From assembly GCF_004339765.1 (NCBI RefSeq), contig NZ_SMGO01000003.1:372001-436000 (forward strand): a stretch of DNA of 64,000 nucleotides. The letters are read 5' to 3'. Position 1 is the first letter of the stretch. Every line of letters starts with the position of its first letter. Positions 36,143 to 44,709 of this stretch are shown one piece after another. Both the position numbers and the translations under genes were made by a program. The DNA comes from Albibacterium bauzanense (GTDB lineage Bacteria; Bacteroidota; Bacteroidia; Sphingobacteriales; Sphingobacteriaceae). Under the pieces are notes generated by a model. That model did not search any database and had not been told where the DNA came from. It saw nothing but the letters and a program-made list of their open reading frames with translations.

Positions 36143-36676
36143 AATACTGCCTTTTCGCAAAAAAACAAATCTTATATATACAGTAAATTTGAGTGTCGAA
36201 GCGCTTAGGTATCAGTTATCTTCTCCGCATGAGCACACTCTTCTGTAATAACAATATAAACTCCGCAGCCTCTTTCGGCAAATTTCAGTAATGGAAGGAT
36301 GGAATGGAGAAAATTGTCGAACGTAGTTGCACCGCTTTTCGCTCATCTGCATTTCTTCCTTCGGAAAAAGCAGACGAGCCGCCCAAATCGTTTTGGATCA
36401 TTCAAGAATCTGCATCACCTCAACAGTCCCCAAACTATTAATATCGTTCCCACCCATTTTAACATTCCCTCCAAAAAAAGGGTCAATAAGCCCATAAAGT
36501 AATTGCTGAGATGCTGTACGCCTCCCCACCCTCTACGGTTGAACTCCGCATCCCGACAAAAAGCTTGAAGGCTATTCCCGACCCCACCCATGTTGGGTAG
36601 GATACTGATTGAAAAAAACTGCTGATCGTTTCCACGTCCACTTTAGGTTAAGAATTTTAAAAAAGGGGTTTCCCCC
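36143..36676. other. Geneless interval, possible decayed coding sequence
   Basis: No intact gene is supported. On the minus strand around 36210-36300 a short coding-like segment (FAERGCGVYIVITEE) ends in a stop, which suggests a gene remnant I cannot identify. A 67-codon plus-strand frame at 36299-36502 has no recognisable features. Confidence 0.35.
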
Positions 36677-37147
36677 TTAAATCATTCCCTCATCTGCGAA
36701 TGAATAATAACGGTCAGATGTTATGATAACATGGTCCAATACCATAATATCTAAATAGCTTCCTCCAGTTTTAATCTTCTTGGTTAATTCAATGTCCTGC
36801 TGACTTGGTTGCAAGTTTCCTGAAGGATGGTTATGACTTAAAATGATGGAACTTGCACAAGCTTTTAATGCTGTTGAAAAAATCAGTTTGGGATCTGCAA
36901 CTGTTCCAGCGATTCCTCCAGATGATACTTGAAATATCCCAATCACGTTGTTTGCTCTATTCAATAATAGGATTTTAAACAGTTCCAATAGTTCAATTTT
37001 ATCCAAATCCCAATTATTATATAGAATCTCATAAGCGTCCTTGGATGACGTTACTTTTGGTCTTTCTGACGCTTTAAATTTGGGTCTGTAGGTTAAATTG
37101 ATTTCTGATACCTGGTACAATGAAATCTGATCTTGTTGCGTAGCCAT
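36677..37147 (-). CDS. RadC-like JAB domain protein
   Basis: A 156-residue short RadC: NWDLDKIELLELFKILLLNRANNVIGIFQVS followed by the JAB/MPN metal site ILSHNHPSGNLQPSQQDIELTKKI and the ending DHVIITSDRYYSFADEGMI. Chromosomal RadC has an additional N-terminal helix-hairpin-helix half, which is missing here; the short form is a hallmark of conjugative elements and plasmids, where it is thought to help incoming DNA survive. The chemical activity is not settled. It is expressed leftward from its own promoter region. Confidence 0.88.
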   Translation of the reverse strand: MATQQDQISLYQVSEINLTYRPKFKASERPKVTSSKDAYEILYNNWDLDKIELLELFKILLLNRANNVIGIFQVSSGGIAGTVADPKLIFSTALKACASSIILSHNHPSGNLQPSQQDIELTKKIKTGGSYLDIMVLDHVIITSDRYYSFADEGMI

Positions 37148-37534
37148 AATCTTAAATTTTAATAGTTAATAAATTAATTATGGCACTTTATCTGCCTCTA
37201 TGAGGCACTAAGGGCAAGGTGGAGATTTTAAAAATGCGGAGGGTTCCCACTTCTGGGATACCCATTTTTCAAATACACCTTGGCATCAGCAAACCCGTGT
37301 GAGGAATTGGAGGCTAACTTTGTGGGATAATTGATGTGTTAATTCTTTTTTTCGGGTACCCTATTTACAAGATTCCTATCTATATTTAAAACCTAATATC
37401 TTTTTTTAAGAAAAAACTATCTTCATGACAGAATTGGTTAAGTTAAAATTTCAGTTGAGACCTTATATTTAAAAATTTTCCACGAAATCAATAAAATCCT
37501 TACTATATTTAGGAAACCCGAAATCCTTACGCTG
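37148..37534. other. Intergenic region without a supported gene
   Basis: This 387-bp AT-rich interval separates the divergent radC and DUF4160 genes. A near match to the -7 box, TATATTTA, is at about 37502-37509 in front of the DUF4160 gene. I see no open frame with coding character, tRNA or strong hairpin. Confidence 0.4.
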
Positions 37535-37882
37535 ATGGCTGATGATATATTAGAAAGAATAGTAGCAGATGCTTTACGCATTTATCTTAGCTATGACGAC
37601 CGGACTATTGAGTTTTTATTGAATAACCCAAATTACGCGGATAAAAAACGAATTGAGACGATTGAACATCTTGAGGTATTGATACATTCAGACGACCATC
37701 TTCCTCCGCATTTTCACGTCAGGTCAAATGATTTGAAGATTAATGCCAAATTCTCTATTGAAACGGGCGAACACTTGTCAGGGCCCATCCGTCCAAAAGA
37801 TGTTAAAAAAATTAATGCCTTCTATCAGAGCATAAAGGGCAAAACAGTTTTACAAACCGTTTGGAAAAAGTTTCATGGTTGA
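37535..37882 (+). CDS. DUF4160 domain protein
   Basis: A 115-residue protein. The C-terminal two-thirds contains IHSDDHLPPHFHVRSNDLKINAKFS, the conserved His/Pro-rich core of DUF4160 proteins, then LSGPIRPKDVKKINAFYQSIKGKTVLQTVWKKF. An N-terminal extension of about 45 residues is not typical. DUF4160 proteins are usually ~80 residues and paired with a DUF2442 gene, a suspected toxin-antitoxin arrangement; no partner is present here. Whether it is active alone is unknown. Confidence 0.7.
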   Translation: MADDILERIVADALRIYLSYDDRTIEFLLNNPNYADKKRIETIEHLEVLIHSDDHLPPHFHVRSNDLKINAKFSIETGEHLSGPIRPKDVKKINAFYQSIKGKTVLQTVWKKFHG

Positions 37883-37933
37883 AAGCTGCTTCGGGTAATG
37901 TTTTTTTAATATTCTAGCTTTTATTGATATAAG

Positions 37934-38455
37934 TTATTTCCGATTATTTCCGATCCTCCATCCATCATCATAAAGTACGACGTTGACTTTGCGTACATTT
38001 TCTTTCTCAAGGTCTATTTTCGATACCTTAGAAAAAGGCGAAACATTCACAAAAGTCGTCTTGTATTCAACCACAGCTCGGTTCTCACCATCCTCCATTT
38101 GAATTCCCGTCACCTCCTCAATCACCTCATCAGCAACTTTAACCTGCTGTATTTTCTCATCATTGACCGGTAGTAGATACTGTTCTGCTTTTTCGGTAAA
38201 GGAGATCAAGGGCTCACCAACCTCGCTTAAAGACTGTGTTCGCTGAACGGTAATGAGACCCGCATCTTCAAGTCCAGCATCCAGTAATCTTTTAGCATCC
38301 GCAGGATCAGCGACATAAATATCTTCAGTAACCGGTTTGGGGTAAGTGTTTTCTTCTTTAAGAATGGATAGCACTGTTTTCCGGTCAAGTTTTTCTTTGG
38401 ATTCACAGGAGGTAAGCAAAATTGCAACGATGCAGAGGGCTAGAATACTTTTCAT
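37934..38455 (-). CDS. Conjugative-element lipoprotein
   Basis: A 173-residue lipoprotein: lipobox LTSC with C17 at the cut, followed by a mostly alpha/beta domain (NVSPFSKVSKIDLEKENVRKVNVVLYDDGWRIGN at the C-terminus). The ending resembles a scaffold of small Bacteroidota lipoproteins. It is downstream of the tra operon on the same strand but is separated by a terminator at 38533-38562, so it probably has its own promoter. Entry exclusion or a mating-pore accessory role is possible but unproven. Confidence 0.6.
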   Translation of the reverse strand: MKSILALCIVAILLTSCESKEKLDRKTVLSILKEENTYPKPVTEDIYVADPADAKRLLDAGLEDAGLITVQRTQSLSEVGEPLISFTEKAEQYLLPVNDEKIQQVKVADEVIEEVTGIQMEDGENRAVVEYKTTFVNVSPFSKVSKIDLEKENVRKVNVVLYDDGWRIGNNRK

Positions 38456-38532
38456 AACGAGTGGTTGATGAGACGATTAGGAACTATACTATAAAATTAA
38501 CGAATCATTTTCAAATGTGTTGTATTAATTGG

Positions 38533-38562
38533 AAAAAACAAATGAGCCCGATTGGGCTCATT
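38533..38562 (-). terminator. Terminator of the tra operon
   Basis: AATGAGCCC (38541-38549) and GGGCTCATT (38554-38562) form a perfect 9-bp stem with a 4-nt loop. On the minus strand the stem is followed by a run of six T (38533-38538, after TG). It lies 6 bp beyond the stop of the last tra-operon gene. Confidence 0.8.
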
Positions 38563-38568
38563 CATTGA

Positions 38569-39633
38569 TCAAACACTTAGCTTTTTTTTCCTTCGTGTCT
38601 TCTGCTTGGGAGTGCCGTCCTCAGCATCCGGCTTTTGTTCTTTCTTCGCATCAGTTTTTTGTGCTACCGCTTGTCGGCCGACTGAATTTTCCGTTTGAAC
38701 GTTCTGCCTTTTAACCATATTCATTTTCGGATCATATACATTGATGTTTTTATATTGCGGTACAGCCTCAATGAAATACTTTAATTGATTCCCGTCCTTT
38801 TCCATCGTAACCTGCTGGACGTTACCCTTCTTCAAAGAACTAAGAAGCATCAATTTTTGTTCTTCACTACCCATTTCTTTGATTGGAAAATTGGAAAGTG
38901 TCTTTTCCAAATCATAGCCATATTGCTCACTAAACTGATTTAACTTATGATTTCCCTTATCATCTTTATTTTCAAAGTCAATCTTTAACCAAGCACTATA
39001 GGGGTTTCCCTTCCTGTTAATCAGATTTCTAAAGACGGAACGTCCCTCCAATAAATTATAGGCTTCCTTTGCAGTTACTCCATTCCCTTTGTTAATGTAA
39101 AACGATTGGTTTTTGTTATGGTCTGGATTACCATTTTGAAGGGAAGCATCATAACGATTGAAAAAATACATATCAGTGGAATCCGACCTCTTAAAATGGA
39201 GGGTGTAATCCATCTTGTTGTTGAAATGGGGGATTTCTAATTTGAGCTGAAATTCTTTTTGCTGCTCACTAATGCTCTTTTCCAAAGCTTCGTTTAACTT
39301 GTCGCCGAATCCAAAATACTTTAAATTGGATTGCAGGAATTCTAGATTTTGTGTATTCATAAACTTTATAATTATTAGATTCTCATAAATTAGTCTAAGC
39401 GCTTCCTTATAGCGGTTGCCATCCGCTGCACTGTTCTCGAAGGGACGGGGCTTCAGATGGCTTGGCATCTTAAAACACTTCAATTCGGAGCTTATCTCCA
39501 AGACTGATTTGCTTTCAACTCCGACCCAATCCTTGTTAAGCTTTACTTCATTTTGCAGAAAAGCTAGGATTTGAGTCCGATCTTTTTCAGACACTACAAT
39601 GAATTCTTTATTCGATAGCACTCGCATTTTCAA
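38569..39633 (-). CDS. Conjugative-element protein, DUF3945-like C-terminal region
   Basis: A 354-residue soluble protein. The region from M92 (NTQNLEFLQSNLKYFGFGDKL) on resembles a protein found in many Bacteroidota conjugative elements: SDSTDMYFFNRYDASLQ, NKGNGVTAKEAYNLLEGRSVF, and a basic lysine/arginine-rich tail. The first 91 residues are an extension that overlaps the traN end by 26 nt; the alternative start at 39360 would remove it. No enzymatic motif is visible. It is the last gene of the tra transcript and is followed immediately by a terminator. Confidence 0.6.
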   Translation of the reverse strand: MKMRVLSNKEFIVVSEKDRTQILAFLQNEVKLNKDWVGVESKSVLEISSELKCFKMPSHLKPRPFENSAADGNRYKEALRLIYENLIIIKFMNTQNLEFLQSNLKYFGFGDKLNEALEKSISEQQKEFQLKLEIPHFNNKMDYTLHFKRSDSTDMYFFNRYDASLQNGNPDHNKNQSFYINKGNGVTAKEAYNLLEGRSVFRNLINRKGNPYSAWLKIDFENKDDKGNHKLNQFSEQYGYDLEKTLSNFPIKEMGSEEQKLMLLSSLKKGNVQQVTMEKDGNQLKYFIEAVPQYKNINVYDPKMNMVKRQNVQTENSVGRQAVAQKTDAKKEQKPDAEDGTPKQKTRRKKKLSV

Positions 39634-40186
39634 TATCGGATTGTTTTGCTTTCAAATAAAGGTGCCGTCCTCCATTCTTTTCATAGACTTCCATGATAAG
39701 AGCTTTATCCTTTGTGATGGGAAACTTATCCAAAGCAAAGACGTATTGTTCTGAATGCTGGCCCTCGACAGTATTGTTACCTGTACCGTAGGAATGAACC
39801 GTCTCCAATTCCCTTTCCTGGGTAACTGTACGTTTCGCTGTTTCTAGATCTCGCACATAGAAGCGAATGAAGTCGATGTCGTAGTTGATGTTCGACCGGT
39901 TTTCGATCTTCACTTTGTAATAGAGTGTGTTGTCTCTGATTTGGAAGCCGCCCAATTGTGCGGAAATTTTTCCGCTTTTATCGCGGTCAACCTTATTGAA
40001 GTTTCTTTGCCCATATATTCTCTTACAAATATTTTCCTTCGAATAGATGCTTTCGTATGTATCCTTCTCAACTCGGTAATCGGAGGACTGACTCGCATTG
40101 GACAAGGATATTACGCTATCCTGAGCGTATGCTATTGGCTGAATGATATAAAGCAGCAACAGCATCCAAAATTTTAATGCTTTCAT
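39608..40186 (-). CDS. traN: TraN-like protein, unusually short
   Basis: A 192-residue exported protein (signal peptide ending AYAQ). Residues ~85-185 match the C-terminal half of Bacteroidota conjugative TraN (DUF4138): FQIRDNTLYYKVKIENRS, YDIDFIRFYVRDLETAKRTVTQE and EKNGGRHLYLKAKQSD. The ~100-150-residue N-terminal domain of CTnDOT-type TraN is missing, replaced by a short segment after the signal peptide. The gene stands in the expected place after traM. It is either a minimal TraN or has been trimmed. It is probably an outer-membrane or periplasmic part of the mating apparatus. Confidence 0.8.
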   Translation of the reverse strand: MKALKFWMLLLLYIIQPIAYAQDSVISLSNASQSSDYRVEKDTYESIYSKENICKRIYGQRNFNKVDRDKSGKISAQLGGFQIRDNTLYYKVKIENRSNINYDIDFIRFYVRDLETAKRTVTQERELETVHSYGTGNNTVEGQHSEQYVFALDKFPITKDKALIMEVYEKNGGRHLYLKAKQSDIENASAIE

Positions 40187-40193
40187 AACGTTC

Positions 40194-41336
40194 CTAGTGA
40201 TTTTTGATATTCTTATCTCTTAGCAATAGCTGATATCCGGCTTTGACTTTAACCCGTACCTGCTTAACTTTTTTTCGAAAGAGACCTTTCGCGGCATCAA
40301 CCCCAGCGCCGGCTACTTGGGCAGAAAGTGAGGGGTCTAAAGACATCACTTGCAAGCTTTGGATAGCATCATTCACTCCATCCTTTGAAGCGTCGCGAGT
40401 AATTGCTCCGGGAATATATAATCCTTCCAGACCGTCTAAATCATAAGCAGATAAAGCGATCGGTAAAATTGAGTTCTGATAACGAAGGGATGCAATGTTG
40501 ATTTTTAACCGTTCATCGTCTATAGTTGCTACTCCATAGACGAATCGGTTCCGTGGGATTAAGACTCCATTGACATGAATGCTATCTAAGAGGCGGAGCT
40601 TAATAACAGATCCCGAAACGATATCCTGATCTTCATGAATTGTGGCTTGTATGGTATTGCCTTTTTTTGAGTCTGATTCTTCGTTAACAATTGCCGGATT
40701 GTCGCTACTTGCGCCAAGCGCATAAACGCTATTCTGCATGTCGACGGATTCATTCGGTACATCTTTCGTTTCAAGGTCTGGATATTGAATTTTCAGAATC
40801 TTATCGAGGACTTCATTCAGTTGTTCCATTTCTTTATCCTCTTCCTCTCCAGCCTGAAAAGACAACATTAGCTTTTCCAGTCGCTCTACGTCTTTGGTGA
40901 TATTGGAGGAGCTTTCATACGCAGAAGTTTCCGCTCGTGTATACTCGGATTCAGGAAGAGTAGGGCTATTTATCTGTTCTTCAATTTTGGCAAGCTTAGA
41001 TGTGATTTGCTCTTCGTTAATATCGAGCTCTTCATCATTAGCATTTGAGAACGATAATGACTCAAAAATATCATCGGCACTACTGTTTGCGTCAGTCTCA
41101 TCTTTTTCCGATGCTTCGTAGATACTGAATTTATCCTGCTTCTCTTCCGTGTTGAATTTTGCTTCAGGTAGCTCTGTATTCAGTCCGCTCTGAACCACAT
41201 CTTCCGATGCGTCGTTCCCATTTTTTCCGCCGCCCAGGGACCAAAATGCCAAGGTGACAAATGGTAATACGAGGAGCGGTAAAACCAATAGAAACTTCCG
41301 TTTCTGTAGCATTTTTGCTGATTGCTGTTTTTCCAT
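40194..41336 (-). CDS. traM: Conjugative transposon protein TraM
   Basis: A 380-residue inner-membrane protein. One N-terminal helix (KFLLVLPLLVLPFVTLAFW) is followed by a long acidic, low-complexity linker (residues ~45-170) and a C-terminal periplasmic domain with VSGSVIKLRLLDSIHVNGVLIPRNRFVYGVATI and IPGAITRDASKDGVNDAIQ. This layout is analogous to VirB10, bridging inner and outer membrane in the mating channel. It lies 8 bp before traN and 28 bp after traL. Confidence 0.85.
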   Translation of the reverse strand: MEKQQSAKMLQKRKFLLVLPLLVLPFVTLAFWSLGGGKNGNDASEDVVQSGLNTELPEAKFNTEEKQDKFSIYEASEKDETDANSSADDIFESLSFSNANDEELDINEEQITSKLAKIEEQINSPTLPESEYTRAETSAYESSSNITKDVERLEKLMLSFQAGEEEDKEMEQLNEVLDKILKIQYPDLETKDVPNESVDMQNSVYALGASSDNPAIVNEESDSKKGNTIQATIHEDQDIVSGSVIKLRLLDSIHVNGVLIPRNRFVYGVATIDDERLKINIASLRYQNSILPIALSAYDLDGLEGLYIPGAITRDASKDGVNDAIQSLQVMSLDPSLSAQVAGAGVDAAKGLFRKKVKQVRVKVKAGYQLLLRDKNIKNH

Positions 41337-41364
41337 GATGTTTGATTTTTAAGGTGAATAGATT

Positions 41365-41592
41365 CTAATAAAGTGATGTGAAAATCAGGTAAAGACTTAA
41401 GGCGCTAAAGATGACGCTGATGATAAGTAGCAGAATCTGTTTTTGGCTCTTTGTGAAATGTGCAGTTCGTTGGTTTAAAAAGCTAGCCAATCGAACCTGC
41501 CGACCAATGATCTTGTTCGCAATCTTCCGAGCTGTAATCTCCTGATTTGGATACTCTGACTTTCGGTGAGAGTTTTTCTTCTTGTAGAACAT
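41365..41592 (-). CDS. traL: Small TraL-like membrane protein
   Basis: A 75-residue protein: basic N-terminus, then a single C-terminal membrane helix (ILLLIISVIFSALSLYLIF). Its size, topology and position between traK and traM match TraL of CTnDOT-like elements. Sequence similarity of such a short protein is weak, so the name rests on synteny. Confidence 0.65.
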   Translation of the reverse strand: MFYKKKNSHRKSEYPNQEITARKIANKIIGRQVRLASFLNQRTAHFTKSQKQILLLIISVIFSALSLYLIFTSLY

Positions 41593-41593
41593 A

Positions 41594-42211
41594 CTAGTTG
41601 GATTGGAGGGCTGTATCGTGGTTACTTATCGTTTGCCACCGCTCGATAAGAAAGCCATGGGGATTATTGTCGGAACGGCTCACGTTCCTTAGATACCCTT
41701 GTGTGATTAAATTCCGAGTTGTAGATGAAGTGGAACGGATGAGTTCCTGAGTTGCGTAGCACCGGAAGAAATAAGGGTATTGATTCACGTCGAGATGAAC
41801 ACTGTCAATACTAATCTTCTGACTGATATTTGCGGATATCAGATTGGAATAGTACCCTTTTTCTTTCAGATTATCATACTGAGATTTTGCAGAACCATCT
41901 GCCAAATACAGTGCTTTGCCGACGTTAGTCTTAATAACCTTATCGTCCGGGTCGAGTGAGAAGAAGTACTCATGAAAAGTTTTGACATGATCCTTTGCTT
42001 CGACGTGAATGTTTTCTTTTCTGCCGGCGGAGAATGCTTCCAAAGCTTTCCCGTTGGCTAAAATATAGATCCGATTCTGTGCGGCTTGAACCGCTTGGTA
42101 GCTCTTAACCAATGAGAAACCTGAGATAAAAAGGCATGCCAGTATCAAGAAAATACTGAAGATTTTTATATGCCTAAAGGCTGTGTCGATATTTTTTAGT
42201 TGCTGAAACAT
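41594..42211 (-). CDS. traK: Conjugative transposon protein TraK
   Basis: A 205-residue protein with an N-terminal membrane helix (IKIFSIFLILACLFISGFSLV) and a periplasmic domain with HVKTFHEYFFSLDPDD, GYYSNLISANISQKI and LIRSTSSTTRNLITQGYLRNVSRSDNNPHGFLIE. This is the VirB8-like TraK of Bacteroidota conjugation systems, an assembly factor of the inner-membrane complex. Its neighbours traJ (11 bp) and traL (1 bp) keep the canonical order. Confidence 0.88.
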   Translation of the reverse strand: MFQQLKNIDTAFRHIKIFSIFLILACLFISGFSLVKSYQAVQAAQNRIYILANGKALEAFSAGRKENIHVEAKDHVKTFHEYFFSLDPDDKVIKTNVGKALYLADGSAKSQYDNLKEKGYYSNLISANISQKISIDSVHLDVNQYPYFFRCYATQELIRSTSSTTRNLITQGYLRNVSRSDNNPHGFLIERWQTISNHDTALQSN

Positions 42212-42222
42212 ATGCTTTTTGC

Positions 42223-43440
42223 TTAATTGTTATTACCTGATAGTCTATCCTCCTGAAACTTTGATTGACTTGTCTGGTCATTTCCGAAATACCCGGAAGA
42301 CTGGCCGTATCCCGCCATACCTTGTGACATCTGTCCACGTTGATCGCCCAGTGAATCAGCCATCATTCCACCGGCAGCAGCACCGGAGGCGACGACGGTA
42401 CTTGCAGAACTTATAACCATGGAGTTCACTTTCTGGAGAAGTCCGTTTCCACCTCCGGCATGCACGACGTAATTCGCAATCGTTGGAACAGTAAAGTATC
42501 CTACAATGCCGATCACCATAAAAATGAGATAGGCTGTATCCGTAGAGCTGAAAAAAGTGTCACCAGCAGACTCGACTTGGTTTATGTCTAGTTTTAACAT
42601 GTTTTCTTGAATCTTACCCAGAATGGAGCCGAAGATATTGGCAATAGGGAGCCATAAAAAGACATTAATGTACCGGGCAAGCCAAACTGTCAACGTGTGC
42701 TGAAAACCATCGAAGACGGCAAAGCCAAAAACTAAAGGACCAAGAATGGCGAGCACAATTAGGTAAAAAGTACGGATGGTGTTTATACACAAGGCAGCAG
42801 CTTCGTAGATAACTTGCAGGACTTCACTCATCCATTGCTTGATTGAATTCCGGAAATTATAGGACTGCTTATCCATCCAAAATTTCATGTCGTTCCCAAT
42901 ACTTTCGAAAATGCCTTCTTCTCCTTCGAGTGCTTCCTCAGGGTGCGTGTATTTATACCATTTCTCACGGTCGCCACTCCCGGTTTCTCCTACGTACATG
43001 TCCCATGATTTGGAATTCTTAACAGCCTGTTCCTTTTTTGCCAAAAGAACCGCGATGGCTTTGTCTGAATCTTTCACCATACCGCCAGTTGCGCCAACAA
43101 TGGGCTGAAGGATGCCATTCATAAGCGATAGAACTGCCGGAAAAAGTAAAATAGCGAGGCCTAATGCAAACGGCCTAAGGAGTGGATAGAAATCCAATGG
43201 TTCCGCAGCGGCAATTTGTCGCCATACTCGCGAAGCGATATACCATAATGCAGCAAACCCTGCGATTCCCCGAGCGACCCCAATAAGCTTACTTGACAAT
43301 TCGATCATCTCGTCATAAACTTGATCCAGAACGCTTTGGAGGCTACTGATTTCACCTGCCAAACCTTGAGCGAATAAATTTTGCGGCAAGGAAGCACCAA
43401 TAATCATCAAGAAGACGATTAGAAATTTTGAATTTTTCAT
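42223..43440 (-). CDS. traJ: Conjugative transposon protein TraJ
   Basis: A 405-residue polytopic membrane protein with a signal peptide (ending LFAQG) and about six hydrophobic segments, including GFAALWYIASRVWRQIAAAEPLDFYPLLRPF, a hallmark of TraJ, and RTFYLIVLAILGPLVFGFAVFDGF. It is the VirB6/TrbL-like channel component of the mating pore. The C-terminal tail is Gly/Ser/Met/Gln-rich. The gene sits between the third TraI-like gene (5 bp) and traK. Confidence 0.9.
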   Translation of the reverse strand: MKNSKFLIVFLMIIGASLPQNLFAQGLAGEISSLQSVLDQVYDEMIELSSKLIGVARGIAGFAALWYIASRVWRQIAAAEPLDFYPLLRPFALGLAILLFPAVLSLMNGILQPIVGATGGMVKDSDKAIAVLLAKKEQAVKNSKSWDMYVGETGSGDREKWYKYTHPEEALEGEEGIFESIGNDMKFWMDKQSYNFRNSIKQWMSEVLQVIYEAAALCINTIRTFYLIVLAILGPLVFGFAVFDGFQHTLTVWLARYINVFLWLPIANIFGSILGKIQENMLKLDINQVESAGDTFFSSTDTAYLIFMVIGIVGYFTVPTIANYVVHAGGGNGLLQKVNSMVISSASTVVASGAAAGGMMADSLGDQRGQMSQGMAGYGQSSGYFGNDQTSQSKFQEDRLSGNNN

Positions 43441-43445
43441 AGTGC

Positions 43446-44075
43446 TCAGTTTAGATTTAAGTGATAGAGCTTCTGGGATGCTTCTACATCTCGAGCTTCT
43501 TTGCTTCGTTGTAAAGCCATAATTTTAGCGTTCTTATTGAACATCCGAAGGAATTGCAGTTTATCTTCCGTTTCTGCAAAAATCCGGTCGATCGCCTGAA
43601 GCCGCTCGTCATCACTCATACTTAGCTTTGATGAAGTAATTACCGTTGCCAGCTCATCCAGGCTCTGAACACTTTGGTCGATCAGGTTGCCATAGACACT
43701 TCCCATATATTCAATCTCGCCGTCATTGAAAAATCCGCTCAGCTTAAAGCCCTTATAAGCTCTTTTATATTCCTGAACGATGTATTTCTGATAACGTATG
43801 ATATCAGGAACACGTTTGTAGTTCTTTATAGCAGGACTTACTGCAAAAAGGCCGTCGATGAAAGCGTCGTGAAGGTTGAAGTTTCCTTCCGAAATGTTTT
43901 TGATCGTTGTATAGCCACTGCTGACAACCTGATATCCCTTCTTCATATCTGCCAGTATGTTTTTTAGCTGTGATAGCTTTTCATAGTTCAGCAGCAATTG
44001 TTGTACTTCGTGTGACTGTGCCCGCGATGAAAAAGTCGTCGTGGCAAGTATCAGGAGGATCCATATAATTTTCAT
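43446..44075 (-). CDS. TraI-like conjugation protein, copy 3
   Basis: A 209-residue exported, helical protein (signal peptide ending SSRAQ). The pattern YEKLSQLKNILADMKKGYQVVSSGYTTIKNISEGNFNLHDAF and MSDDERLQAIDRIFAE, QFLRMFNKNAKIMALQRSKE corresponds to that of the two preceding genes. These are TraI-related (DUF4141-like) periplasmic components. It is the third of three tandem paralogues before traJ. Confidence 0.75.
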   Translation of the reverse strand: MKIIWILLILATTTFSSRAQSHEVQQLLLNYEKLSQLKNILADMKKGYQVVSSGYTTIKNISEGNFNLHDAFIDGLFAVSPAIKNYKRVPDIIRYQKYIVQEYKRAYKGFKLSGFFNDGEIEYMGSVYGNLIDQSVQSLDELATVITSSKLSMSDDERLQAIDRIFAETEDKLQFLRMFNKNAKIMALQRSKEARDVEASQKLYHLNLN

Positions 44076-44081
44076 AATTGT

Positions 44082-44708
44082 TTAATTTGGGATCTGATAT
44101 AGATCGAATGATTTTTCTAGGTTTCGCTTTTCTTGTTCGATTTGCTGGTCAAGAATCTTTATCTGACTGATAAAGGAGCGGGTAAACTGAAATTTATCCT
44201 GCATTCGCTGATGGATCTTTTCGAGGCGTTTCAGTCGCTCATCATCTGACATCTCTAATTCTCCCTTAGAAACTAGTAGAAGAAGCTCGTCCAAATCAAA
44301 CTCACATTGTTTGAAGACTTCGGCTTTGACATTTTCCACGTATGATTTATGATGAGCATAGCTGCCAACCTTAGCGACTAGATTGAACTCTTTCTTTATC
44401 GAAACTTGCCAACCGACGATATCCGCAATCTTCTTGTTCTCACGAATTACCGAACTCACCATCTCAAGGGAATTGAAGAAATCACCATGAAGCGTAAACT
44501 CACCGTTCGAGAAAGCCTTTATGGAATTGATCCCTTGTGAGGCAATGTCATATCCATCTTTTAAATAACCAGCATAGATTTTCATCGCTAGTATTTGCTG
44601 AAGCAGATATTTCTTTTGAGTTTTCTTTTGTTTGAAAATCTCATCCCAGGTTTGAGCTTGACTGCCAAGCGAAAAAAAAAGAAAGATGATGCATAGAGTA
44701 GCTTTCAT
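44082..44708 (-). CDS. TraI-like conjugation protein, copy 2
   Basis: A 208-residue exported helical protein (signal peptide ending GSQAQ) with YLKDGYDIASQGINSIKAFSNGEFTLHGDFF and MSDDERLKRLEKIHQRMQDKFQFTRSF. It clearly shares its frame of motifs with copy 3. Only one nucleotide separates it from copy 1 and six from copy 3. Probably a periplasmic part of the mating apparatus; how three copies divide the work is unknown. Confidence 0.75.
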   Translation of the reverse strand: MKATLCIIFLFFSLGSQAQTWDEIFKQKKTQKKYLLQQILAMKIYAGYLKDGYDIASQGINSIKAFSNGEFTLHGDFFNSLEMVSSVIRENKKIADIVGWQVSIKKEFNLVAKVGSYAHHKSYVENVKAEVFKQCEFDLDELLLLVSKGELEMSDDERLKRLEKIHQRMQDKFQFTRSFISQIKILDQQIEQEKRNLEKSFDLYQIPN

Positions 44709-44709
44709 A

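Noticed and set aside
36299-36502. A 67-codon plus-strand frame in the interval after the Abi_C gene
   Set aside because: No domain, no ribosome binding site, and a better coding-like remnant lies on the other strand.
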